DNA of 64,000 bases from DATMER01 sp035536935 (GTDB lineage Bacteria > Acidobacteriota > Thermoanaerobaculia > Multivoradales > UBA5704). Where the stretch lies: contig DATLNC010000063.1 of the NCBI GenBank assembly GCA_035536935.1, forward strand, positions 34,806 to 98,805, in the 5' to 3' direction. The notes under the pieces were generated by a model. The model did not search any database. It was not told the origin of the DNA and worked only from the letters and a program-made list of their open reading frames with translations. The first letter of the stretch is position 1, and every line of letters begins with the position of its first letter. Made by a program: the position numbers and the translations under genes. Below, one piece after another: positions 1 to 7,850 of this stretch.

Positions 1-3000
1 GCGCCTCGTCCAGCATCTTCGGATCGGCGGCGGGAGTATCGAGCAGGGCCTTCTGGATGAGCTCGATCCGGGTCAGGCCCTCTTCGAGGGCGCTGGCGGC
101 TCCGGCCACGGCGCGCTGCAGATTGGCCACCTTGCGCTGGAACTCCAGCGTGGCCCTCCGGTCGGTTGCCGGCAGCGTGGCGTTGCCCAGGGGCTCGGTC
201 TCGAAGGTCTGCGCCTCGCCCAGGGGCGTGGTCACGTCGCCGATCCGCTTGGCCAAGGTCACGGTGTACTTGCCGGGCGCGACCAGCGGTCCTTCCGGCG
301 GCGTGAAGAACGGGTTGTCGGTCGGTCCTTCGCCGAGGCTCGCAGGCATGGTAGTGGGGTAGCGCAGGTTCCAGGCGACCCGGTGCATGCCGGCGGTGGC
401 CGGTCCCGTGATGCGGCGCACGACCTGGCCTTCGGCATCCGTGATGGTGAGGATGATCACGGGGTCCTTCTCGCGCTCCTCGGCGCGGAGGTCTTCCCAC
501 GCCGGGTACTCGACGTTGCCGCCTTCCTTCTCGGCTGCGGCCTCGGCCTCCCAGCGCATGGCCTTGCGGGTCTTCAGATCCTCCTTGAGATAGTAGGTGA
601 AGACCGTGCCGTACGGCGGGTTGGGAGCGGTGTAGTGGCTCTCGCCCTGGAACGCCTTGCCGGGCAATCCAAGGGGCGAGGCCTGGATGAACATCCAGGT
701 CTTCTTGACCGGGTAGAGGATCGAGTCCTTTTCCAGGTCGGCCTCGGTGCGGATCTGCCGCAGCGGAGTGTAGTCGTCGAGGATGTAGAAGCCGCGGCCG
801 AACGTGGCCAGCACGAGATCGTTCTCGCGCTGGTGGAGGGCGATGTCACGGATGGCGATGGTGGGCATGCCGCCGTTGAGCTGGATCCACTTCTTGCCGC
901 CATCGACGGTGAAGAAGATGCCGAACTCGGTGCCGGCGAAGAGCAGGTCCCGGTTGACGAAGTCCTCGGCGACGGCGTAGACCGTGCCCCGCTCCGGCAG
1001 GTCGCCGGCGATGGAGGTCCATGACTTGCCGCGGTCGGTGCTCTTGAGCAGGTAGGGCTTGAAGTCGCCCATCTTGTGGTTGTCGAAAGAGGCGTAGATG
1101 GTCGAGTCGTCGAACTGCGAGGCCTCCAGGTCGGAGACGTAGGTGTTCTCCGGGATGCCTGGGAACTTCTCGATCTTGCGCCAGTTGGCGCCGGCGTCGT
1201 CGCTGATCTGGATCAGGCCGTCGTCGGTGCCGACGTAGAGCAGGTCTTCCTTTTTCGGCGATTCGGAGAGCGAGACGATGTTGCCGTAGAACGACGTGGA
1301 GGCGTTCTTGGCCACGGTGTCGATGCCCCAGACCTTGCCCATGACCTTGAGCTTGTTGCGGTCGATCCGGCGGGTCAGGTCGGGGCTCACCGCGCGCCAG
1401 GAGTTGCCGCGGTCGTCGCTGCGGAACAGGCGCTGGGCGGCCAGGTAGAGACGGGTGTGTGAGTGCGGGCTGATCATCAGCGGCGAGTCCCAGTTGAAGC
1501 GCATCGGGTCTTCGTTCGACGCGGGCTGCGGCTGAATGTCGACCGCCTCGCCGCTCTTGCGGTCGAAACGCACGATGCCGGCGTGCTGCGCCTCGGCATA
1601 GATGATGTTCGGGTCGGTCGGATCGACCACCGTCTCGAAGCCGTCGCCGCCGTTGGTGATGAACCAGTCGGCGTTGGTGATGCCGTGGTTGGTGGTGGTC
1701 TGGGACGGCCCGCCGAGGCTGAAGTTGTCCTGCGTGCCGCCATAGACGTTGTAGAACGGGGTGGCGTTGTCCAGGCTCACGCGGTAGAACTGGGTGACGG
1801 GGATGTTCTCCTTGAACATCCAGGTGGCGCCCCGGTCGTAGGACTCGTAGAGGCCGCCATCGCAGCCGACCAGCAGGTGATCGGTGTTCGACGGATCTAT
1901 CCACATCGCGTGGTTGTCGACGTGCTTGGAACGCTCGCCGAGATTGCGCCAGTTCTTGCCGCCGTCCTCGGTCACCTGGACGAAGACGTCCATGGAGTAG
2001 ACGCGGTCGGCGTCGTAGGGATCGACGAAAAGCTCCTGGTAATACTGGGCGCTGCCGGGGTTGTACTTGCCGCGGCGTTCCCAGTTGGCGCCGCCATCCG
2101 TGGAGCGGAAGAAGCCGCCGGCACCGCGCGCGGCTTCGATGATGGCGTAGACGGTATCGGGCTGGGACGGGGCGATGGCGAGGCCGATGCGTCCCTTCTC
2201 TTCCCGGGGAAGGCCGGCCTCGAGCTTCTTCCAGGTGGCGCCACCGTCGACCGACTTGTGGATCGCCGCCTCGGGACCGCCGTTGATCAGGGTCCAGACG
2301 TGGCGCCGGCGCTGGTAGGCGGCGGCGTAGAGCACGTCGGAGTCGCGCGGGTCCATGACCACGTCGGAGATGCCGGTGTTCTCGCTGATCGCGAGGACGG
2401 ACTTCCAGGTCTTGCCGCCGTCGGTGGTCTTGTAGAGGCCGCGCTCGCCGCCGGCGTTCCAGAGCGGACCCTGGGCGGCCACGTAGACCGTGTCGGAGTT
2501 GCGGGGGTCAACCACGATCTTGCCGATGTGCTCGGAGGTCTTGAGACCCACGTTCGCCCACGTCTTGCCGCCGTCGATCGACTTGTAGACGCCATCGCCG
2601 TAGGCGACGCTGCGCTGGCTGTTGTTCTCACCGGAGCCGACCCAGACCACGAGCGGGTTGTTCGGGTCGAGCGTGATGCAGCCGATGGAGTAGACGGGCT
2701 GGCCGTCGAAGATGGGCTGGAAGGTGGTGCCGCCATTGGTGGTCTTCCACACGCCGCCGGAGGCCACCGCGACGTAATAGGTGCTGGGCTTCTTGGGATC
2801 GACGGCGAGGTCGATGATCCGGCCCGAGGTGAGGGCGGGCCCGATGCCGCGGAGCTGGAGTCCGGAGAAGGTGCCCGCGGAGAGCTTTTCCTTCTTCTCG
2901 TCCTTCTTGTCCTTGGCGTCAGCGGCCTTGCCCTTGTCGACCTTCTGCGTCTTCGCGGCGTGGATAGGGCTTCCCGCCAGCAGGAGAGACAGCAGAGCGA

Positions 3001-3022
3001 TCGCAGCAGAGATTCGTTTCAC
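1..3022 (-). CDS. Secreted sortilin/VPS10-type BNR-repeat protein (3' end beyond window)
   Basis: About 1007 codons are visible and the C-terminus runs off the left edge. The GTG start at 3022 is chosen because a perfect GGAGG lies 7 bases upstream and the translation begins with a signal peptide (VKRISAAIALLSLLLAG...). After a Lys/Asp-rich linker the protein has many beta-propeller blades with Asp-box/BNR motifs (YKSIDGGKTW, YKTTDGGKTW, FRSTDGGANW, LKSTDRGKSW), as in sortilin-like 'VPS10 domain' glycosidase-like exoproteins common in Acidobacteriota and Bacteroidota. The propeller covers roughly residues 45-720. A beta-sandwich-like region follows (GTVFTYYLKEDL, VVRRITGPATAGMHRVAWNL), then a helical tail. 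Such proteins are exported. Their substrate is unknown, and the glycosyl-hydrolase label in databases rests on fold only. Transcribed alone, downstream of the permease. Confidence 0.85.
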   Translation of the reverse strand, partial: MKRISAAIALLSLLLAGSPIHAAKTQKVDKGKAADAKDKKDEKKEKLSAGTFSGLQLRGIGPALTSGRIIDLAVDPKKPSTYYVAVASGGVWKTTNGGTTFQPIFDGQPVYSIGCITLDPNNPLVVWVGSGENNSQRSVAYGDGVYKSIDGGKTWANVGLKTSEHIGKIVVDPRNSDTVYVAAQGPLWNAGGERGLYKTTDGGKTWKSVLAISENTGISDVVMDPRDSDVLYAAAYQRRRHVWTLINGGPEAAIHKSVDGGATWKKLEAGLPREEKGRIGLAIAPSQPDTVYAIIEAARGAGGFFRSTDGGANWERRGKYNPGSAQYYQELFVDPYDADRVYSMDVFVQVTEDGGKNWRNLGERSKHVDNHAMWIDPSNTDHLLVGCDGGLYESYDRGATWMFKENIPVTQFYRVSLDNATPFYNVYGGTQDNFSLGGPSQTTTNHGITNADWFITNGGDGFETVVDPTDPNIIYAEAQHAGIVRFDRKSGEAVDIQPQPASNEDPMRFNWDSPLMISPHSHTRLYLAAQRLFRSDDRGNSWRAVSPDLTRRIDRNKLKVMGKVWGIDTVAKNASTSFYGNIVSLSESPKKEDLLYVGTDDGLIQISDDAGANWRKIEKFPGIPENTYVSDLEASQFDDSTIYASFDNHKMGDFKPYLLKSTDRGKSWTSIAGDLPERGTVYAVAEDFVNRDLLFAGTEFGIFFTVDGGKKWIQLNGGMPTIAIRDIALHQRENDLVLATFGRGFYILDDYTPLRQIRTEADLEKDSILYPVKKTWMFIQASPLGLPGKAFQGESHYTAPNPPYGTVFTYYLKEDLKTRKAMRWEAEAAAEKEGGNVEYPAWEDLRAEEREKDPVIILTITDAEGQVVRRITGPATAGMHRVAWNLRYPTTMPASLGEGPTDNPFFTPPEGPLVAPGKYTVTLAKRIGDVTTPLGEAQTFETEPLGNATLPATDRRATLEFQRKVANLQRAVAGAASALEEGLTRIELIQKALLDTPAADPKMLDEA

Positions 3023-3116
3023 AGGAAATCCTCCAATCGATTCAGGATGTTCGCCAACGCGGAGGCCAGACAGACCTCCCCCGCGTTCGGCCGCCCGATT
3101 GTAGTCAGTTACGGGC

Positions 3117-4463
3117 TCAGGGGGAAAAAGTTGCCGTCCGTTTCCGGAACCACAGGTAAGCCGGCAGACCGAGCGCCAGCAGGCCCAGGCCCAGTAGGGA
3201 CTCGACAGGCCTCTCGACAAGGGTGTTTCCGACCAGGAGCAGGCAGGCGAGGATGAACAGGGCCGGGACCACGGGGTAGCCCCAGGTGCGGTAGGGGCGC
3301 GGATGGTCCGGACGGGTCCGCCGCAGGACGATCACGGCCGCCGCGGTGGCGGCGTGGAACATCACCGAGACGAAGACCACGTAGGTATAGAGCTGCTCGT
3401 AGGTCCCCGAGAGCGTCAGCAGCAGCGCCCAGGCGGTCTGCGCCCAGAGGCTGCGGACCGGCGTGCGGAAGCGCGGGTGGACCTCGGCGAGCGAGCGGAA
3501 GAAGACGCCGTCCTCGGCCATGGGCTGATAGATCCGCGAGCTGTAGAGGATCGTCGAGGAGAGGCAGCCGAAGGTCGAGACCAGGATGGCCATCGACACG
3601 AGCCTCGCGCCCGTGGGACCGAAGAGGATGCCGGCCGCCGCCTCGCCGATTCGCGCTGCCCCCGCCATCTCGGGCACCGTCATCGCCCGGATGTAGACCA
3701 GGTTCAGGAGCATGTAGAGGACGATGACGATCCCGGTCCCCAGGATCAGCCCGCGAGGGAGGCTCCGGCCGGGATCGCGCAGCTCGCCCGCCGAGCAGGT
3801 GAGGCCGTACCAGCCGTCGTAGGTCCACAGGGCGGCGATCATCGCGACCCCGAAGGCGGTGAGTAGTGGGCCGCCCGCGATTCCCATCGGGGTGGTCACG
3901 TCAGGCCTCGACGGCGCGGGAGCGAAAAGGCCGAGCGCCACGAAAGCTACGATCGAGCCGATCTTCAGGACCGTCAGCGCGTTCTGGACGCCGGCCCCCT
4001 CCTTGAGCCCCAGGTGGTTGATCCCGGTGAGGACGAGGATCGCCAGGCACGCCGCCATCTTGACGGAAACGAAGGGGAAGAAGCTCACGAGATACGTGCC
4101 GAACGCCACTCCGAGCGCGGCAATACCGCCCGACATGATGACCACGAACGCGGCCCAGCCGAAGAGGAAGCCCCAGAGCGGACCGTACGCCTCCCGGAGG
4201 TAGTGGTACATGCCTCCGGCGCGGGGGAACATGGCCCCGAGCTCGCCATAGGTGAGGGCGCCGGCCAGGGTCAGCAGGCCGCCAGCCAGCCAGACGCCGA
4301 GGATCAGGCCCGAATGCGGCAGCACCCGGGCCATGTCCGACGTGGTCAGGAAGATGCCCGTGCCCACGATCGAGCCGATCGTGAGCAGCGCGCCGTCCCA
4401 GGTGCCCAGGCCGCGGACGAGCCCGGGCCGGGATTCGGCCGTTTCATCCATGGGCTTATCCAT
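3117..4463 (-). CDS. APC-superfamily amino-acid permease
   Basis: 448 residues with about 12 hydrophobic helices. The first contains the APC-family signature IGSIVGTGIFLTTSDMA, which forms the unwound substrate-binding part of TM1. The C-terminus keeps the usual RPYRTWGYPVVPALF loop before the last helices. The closest type is the LAT/SLC7-like exchanger group (YDGWYGLTCSAGELRDPGRSL resembles TM6 of that group), so neutral or aromatic amino-acid transport is likely but the substrate cannot be read from sequence. The ATG at 4463 lies inside the last codons of the Rieske gene (8-base overlap). The two genes are therefore translationally coupled, suggesting the permease imports the oxygenase substrate or a relative of it. 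Confidence 0.88.
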   Translation of the reverse strand: MDKPMDETAESRPGLVRGLGTWDGALLTIGSIVGTGIFLTTSDMARVLPHSGLILGVWLAGGLLTLAGALTYGELGAMFPRAGGMYHYLREAYGPLWGFLFGWAAFVVIMSGGIAALGVAFGTYLVSFFPFVSVKMAACLAILVLTGINHLGLKEGAGVQNALTVLKIGSIVAFVALGLFAPAPSRPDVTTPMGIAGGPLLTAFGVAMIAALWTYDGWYGLTCSAGELRDPGRSLPRGLILGTGIVIVLYMLLNLVYIRAMTVPEMAGAARIGEAAAGILFGPTGARLVSMAILVSTFGCLSSTILYSSRIYQPMAEDGVFFRSLAEVHPRFRTPVRSLWAQTAWALLLTLSGTYEQLYTYVVFVSVMFHAATAAAVIVLRRTRPDHPRPYRTWGYPVVPALFILACLLLVGNTLVERPVESLLGLGLLALGLPAYLWFRKRTATFSP

Positions 4464-5547
4464 GAAGAAACCGCGTAAGCAGCCGGTGGAAGTGGTGCGG
4501 TCCGGTTTCCCGCTTCGGGGAGTAGCGGCCCCGGTGATAGAGGCGCGACCGAATACCGCGCTGCACGCTCTCGACCACCGCCTCGTCCTCCCGCTCCACC
4601 CGGTCCAGCCCCGCGCCCGCGCCGCGGTCCAGCCGGCTCGGGTCCCACACATAGGAGAGGAACGAGACCTTGGTCCGGTCCGGAGCCAGGGGGCGGACGA
4701 CGTTGACCGAGATCCCCCAGGGATAGACGTTGATCATCGTGTTCGGGAAGAGCCAGAAGTACCAGGCCGCCACGTTCTGTCCCGAATCCGGATGTCCGGT
4801 GGGGAGCTCGAATACGTCCTCGCCGCCGTTGGCGATTCCGAGCTGCAGGTTGGCGTAGGGGAACAGCTCGGTGCGGTACTCCCCGTAATCCAGGGCGCCG
4901 GCCAGGGCGGCATGGACGTAGGGGATGTGGAATCCCTCCAGGTAGTTGTCGCAGTAGAGCGCCCAGTTGGCGCGCACCAGGTAGTCGCGGGAGCGCGTCG
5001 GGTCGAACACGGCTTCGGAGAGCGGCAGGAACGAGAGCCGCGCGTCCATCTCCGCGATCAGCTCGGAGAGCGGAAAGGCCGGGTGCAGGGAGACGAACAT
5101 GAGCTTGCCCCAACTCCCAAAGGGTACACGGGGGAGATGATCAGCCTCGGATGGAAAACCCTCCGCGCCTTCGAACTCGGGCATGGAGAGGAAGCGGCCG
5201 TCGAGGGAGAAGCGCCGGCCATGGTAGCGGCAGCGCATCGCCGGCTCGACGCCGGGGTGCTCGCAGAGCAGCGCGCCGCGGTGGGTGCAGACGTTCGACA
5301 GGCAGTGGAGCCGGTCCTGCGCGTCGCGGGTCAGGACCAGCGGCTCGTCCAGCATCCCTTCGAGGAGCGTGAAGGGGTGCACCTGCCCGGGCACGCGGAC
5401 CATGTCGGTGTCGGCGGCGAGCTGCCAGGTGCGGGCGAAGACCCGCTCCCGCGCCAGCTCGAAGACGCGCGGATCGGCATAGGCGGCCCCGGGCAGGGTC
5501 GAGGCGCGGCGGATCTCGTCGTCGATTCCCCAGAGGGAGGAGAGCAT
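4456..5547 (-). CDS. Rieske non-heme iron oxygenase, large subunit type
   Basis: 363 residues. The Rieske [2Fe-2S] site is intact: CTH at 87-89 and CRYH at 106-109. The mononuclear iron site is visible as NYLEGFHIPYVH (N201, H207, H212), with the third carboxylate expected near the C-terminus. This arrangement is that of aromatic-ring hydroxylase alpha subunits and of the single-component choline/carnitine/glycine-betaine monooxygenase branch. The NYLEGFHIPYVH spacing fits the latter group well. No ferredoxin or reductase gene is adjacent. The start at 5547 follows TATAAT by only 7 bases with no Shine-Dalgarno, so the mRNA is probably leaderless. Downstream it overlaps an amino-acid permease, hinting at an amino-acid-like or quaternary-amine substrate (inference). 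Confidence 0.88.
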   Translation of the reverse strand: MLSSLWGIDDEIRRASTLPGAAYADPRVFELARERVFARTWQLAADTDMVRVPGQVHPFTLLEGMLDEPLVLTRDAQDRLHCLSNVCTHRGALLCEHPGVEPAMRCRYHGRRFSLDGRFLSMPEFEGAEGFPSEADHLPRVPFGSWGKLMFVSLHPAFPLSELIAEMDARLSFLPLSEAVFDPTRSRDYLVRANWALYCDNYLEGFHIPYVHAALAGALDYGEYRTELFPYANLQLGIANGGEDVFELPTGHPDSGQNVAAWYFWLFPNTMINVYPWGISVNVVRPLAPDRTKVSFLSYVWDPSRLDRGAGAGLDRVEREDEAVVESVQRGIRSRLYHRGRYSPKRETGPHHFHRLLTRFLHG

Positions 5548-5554
5548 GGCGGCG

Positions 5555-5560
5555 ATTATA
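5555..5560 (-). promoter_or_regulatory. -10 box for leaderless Rieske transcript
   Basis: On the - strand the sequence reads TATAATCGCCGCCATG: a consensus -10 hexamer 7 bases before the start codon. No convincing -35 box is seen at 16-18 bases. Confidence 0.55.
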
Positions 5561-5581
5561 GAGGGAGGGGGCCTGAAAGCG

Positions 5582-5616
5582 GCGAGGCCGCCCCGATGTC
5601 CTCGGAGCGGCCTCGC
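5582..5616 (-). terminator. Hairpin downstream of the cold-shock gene
   Basis: A perfect 10-bp inverted repeat (GCGAGGCCGC / GCGGCCTCGC) with a 15-base loop starts about 20 bases after the csp stop codon. On the - strand it is followed by a short T-run (CGCTTTCAGG). It would end or attenuate csp transcription before the Rieske gene. Confidence 0.55.
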
Positions 5617-5636
5617 AGTTTCGGAAGCGAAGGGGT

Positions 5637-5846
5637 TCAGGACATCCGGACGACGTTCTGGGCCGCGGGGCCCTTCTGGCCCTGGATGACCTCGAACTCC
5701 ACGCGGTCGCCCTCGGCCAGGGACTTGAAGCCCTGGCCCTGGATCGCCGAGTGATGAACGAAACAATCCTTCTGGCCGTCCTCCGGCGTGATGAAGCCGA
5801 AGCCCTTGGTGTCGTTGAACCACTTCACTCTTCCGGTGATACGCAT
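5637..5846 (-). CDS. Cold-shock domain protein
   Basis: 69 residues, the standard CspA length. Both RNA-binding motifs are present: KGFGFI (RNP1, residues 14-19) and DCFVHHSAI (RNP2-like, 27-35). It is expected to bind single-stranded nucleic acid and melt mRNA secondary structure. It ends at the usual C-terminal beta strand (GPAAQNVVRMS). The upstream - strand has a near-consensus sigma70 promoter that implies a 5' UTR of about 115 nt, a hallmark of cold-regulated csp genes. A hairpin terminator follows. Confidence 0.95.
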   Translation of the reverse strand: MRITGRVKWFNDTKGFGFITPEDGQKDCFVHHSAIQGQGFKSLAEGDRVEFEVIQGQKGPAAQNVVRMS

Positions 5847-5969
5847 GCTGTGTTCTCTCTTTCTCTTGGATTGTCCCAGACACACGAAAGGGACCCGATC
5901 GACCAGGTCCCCCGAAACCGTGTTCGCTGGCATGCTGCGAACCCCACCTTGGGATCCGAGGCGCGGAGG

Positions 5970-5998
5970 ATAGTAGCCATCACTCTTTTCGGTGTCAA
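5970..5998 (-). promoter_or_regulatory. Sigma70 promoter of the cold-shock gene
   Basis: Reading the - strand, TTGACA (5998-5993) and TACTAT (5975-5970) are separated by exactly 17 bases. The predicted start near 5963 leaves about 115 nt of leader before the csp ATG at 5846. Confidence 0.7.
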
Positions 5999-6094
5999 GT
6001 GGGGTATCATCGCTGCACTGACCTTGAAGTTGATGTTCTGAGGAGGATCGCTGCGGTTCAACGCGGTCGCCGTACCGCAAAGGGGAGACGTTTC

Positions 6095-7747
6095 ATGAGC
6101 GATCCGAAGACGTACGATGTCGCCATCCTGGGTACCGGGATCGGCGGAGGGATGCTCGCCTGCATCCTGGCCCGGCAGGGTTTTGACGTCCTGCTGCTGG
6201 AAAAGGAGGCGCACCCCCGCTTCGCCGTGGGCGAGGCCCTGCTGCCGCAGAGCACCATGCTCATGTGGATGCTCGGCCAGCGCTGGGACGTGCCCGAGAT
6301 CCTCCACCTGACCCGCACGGAATCGATTACCGAGCACATCGCCCCGTCCTGCGGGGTCAAGCGCATCATCGGCTTCCTCTACCACCGCGACGGCCAACGG
6401 CAGGATCACTCGGAGTCTCACCTGCTGGTGCCTCCGGTGACTCCTATCACCTCGGAGAGCCATCTCTTCCGGCAGGATATCGACCTGTACCTGCTCAACG
6501 CGGCCCTGCGCTACGGCGTCACCTACCACGACCACATCGACGCCACGGACGTGGAGATCGATTCCCAGGGCGTGGATCTGACCATGAACACGGGCGAGCG
6601 CTTCCGCGCGCGCTTCCTCGTGGACTGCTCGGGCTACAAGTCGGTGCTCGCCCGCAAGTTCGCCCTGCGCGAGGAGCCGTCGCGCCTGCGCACGCAGTCG
6701 CGCACCCTGTTCACCCATTTCGAGGGGATCAAGCGCTACGACGACCTCCTCGAAGACTGGGAGGACCCCAAGCTTTCCGCGCATTGGAACGAGGGCACGA
6801 TCCACCACGTTTTCGACGGCGGCTGGTTCTGGGTGATCCCGTTCAACAACCACAAGGACGGCCAGAACCCGCTCTGCAGCGTCGGCCTGAGCCTCGACAT
6901 GCGCAAGTATCCGCAGCGGCCGGGGGTTTCCCCCGAGGACGAGTTCCGGGAGATCGTGAGCCGCTTCCCGAGCGTCGCGGCCCATTTCGCGGATGCGCGC
7001 GCCGTGCGCCCCTGGGTGAGCACGGACCGGCTCCAGTACTCCTCGACCTCGTGCGCCGGCGACCGCTGGTTCCTCGCGGCCCACGCCTACGGATTCGTGG
7101 ATGCGCTCTACTCGCGGGGGCTGATCAGCACGATCGACGTCCTGCGCACGCTGACCCCCCGGCTCATCCAGGCGCTCCGCGACGACGACTTCTCCCGCGA
7201 GCGCTTCGCATTCCCCGAGCGCCAGCAGGCCGCGCTGCTCGACAACGCCGACCAGATGGTCTACTGCTCCTACCGGGCCTTCGGGTCCTATCCGATCTGG
7301 AACGCCTGGGTCCGGCTCTGGCTGTTGAGCACGATGTTCAACGACTTCCGGCACTTCCGGGTGATCGTGAAGTCGCTGGAATCGGGGGACACGGGGATGT
7401 TCGACCTGCTCGATCAGACCCCGCTCCACGGCGAAGGCAAGCCGGGGGAGAACCCGGTGCAGGATCTGATCGACGCGGCGGACGGCATGCTGACGGCGGT
7501 CGAAGCCGGGGCCATGACTCCCGAAGAGGCTGCGGAGCGCATCTTCGAGATGCTGCGCCATGCGCCGCTGCCGCCGGTCCACCCCTGGGGGGACCCGGAT
7601 CAGCATCACCTGGATTTCCTGCCGGAGAAGCTGATCGGGCTGATCCAGTGGGGCAAGACGGTCGCGCCGCCGCCGTTCAGCCTGATGTTCGACTTCAGCC
7701 CCGAGAACTATCTGCAGGGCGAGGTGCAGGCGGCGCAGGTGGCTTGA
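6095..7747 (+). CDS. Flavin-dependent halogenase-like monooxygenase
   Basis: 550 residues. The start at 6095 is preceded by AGGGGAGA. The N-terminus has the FAD-binding GTGIGGG motif (13-19) and an acidic residue ending the second strand (LLLEKE). Flavin-dependent halogenase hallmarks follow: GEALLP (46-51) and WFWVIP (244-249), the WxWxIP motif that separates halogenases from ordinary hydroxylases of the fold. FVDALYSRGL stands at the position of the conserved D-(A/P)-L-(F/Y)-S-x-G segment. Lys89 (CGVKRIIGF) is a candidate for the catalytic lysine but needs alignment. The last ~150 residues are helical and not obviously homologous. No biosynthetic cluster surrounds it, so the substrate is unknown. 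It could alternatively be a tetracycline/geranylgeranyl-reductase-like oxidoreductase. Confidence 0.75.
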   Translation: MSDPKTYDVAILGTGIGGGMLACILARQGFDVLLLEKEAHPRFAVGEALLPQSTMLMWMLGQRWDVPEILHLTRTESITEHIAPSCGVKRIIGFLYHRDGQRQDHSESHLLVPPVTPITSESHLFRQDIDLYLLNAALRYGVTYHDHIDATDVEIDSQGVDLTMNTGERFRARFLVDCSGYKSVLARKFALREEPSRLRTQSRTLFTHFEGIKRYDDLLEDWEDPKLSAHWNEGTIHHVFDGGWFWVIPFNNHKDGQNPLCSVGLSLDMRKYPQRPGVSPEDEFREIVSRFPSVAAHFADARAVRPWVSTDRLQYSSTSCAGDRWFLAAHAYGFVDALYSRGLISTIDVLRTLTPRLIQALRDDDFSRERFAFPERQQAALLDNADQMVYCSYRAFGSYPIWNAWVRLWLLSTMFNDFRHFRVIVKSLESGDTGMFDLLDQTPLHGEGKPGENPVQDLIDAADGMLTAVEAGAMTPEEAAERIFEMLRHAPLPPVHPWGDPDQHHLDFLPEKLIGLIQWGKTVAPPPFSLMFDFSPENYLQGEVQAAQVA

Positions 7748-7763
7748 AAAAGACAGGGACCTC

Positions 7764-7820
7764 AAGGACCTCAAGGACTTCAAGGACGAACAGACCGTCC
7801 TTGGTGTCCTTGAGGTCTTT
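7764..7820. repeat. 9-bp tandem repeats folding into a long hairpin
   Basis: Copies of CAAGGACNT run head-to-tail (about 7751-7788). They are followed after 7 bases by their inverse, CCTTGNNGT units (7796-7840). The arms 7764-7788 and 7796-7820 pair at 22 of 25 positions. The element starts directly after the halogenase stop codon and a T-rich stretch follows on the + strand, so it could act as a terminator between halogenase and aceK. Confidence 0.7.
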
Positions 7821-7850
7821 GGTGTCCTTTTGGTCCTTTCCGGCGGTAGC

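Noticed and set aside
1463..3256. 597-residue open frame on the + strand
   Set aside because: Antisense to the BNR-repeat protein, whose Asp-box motifs repeat in the opposite strand's frame.
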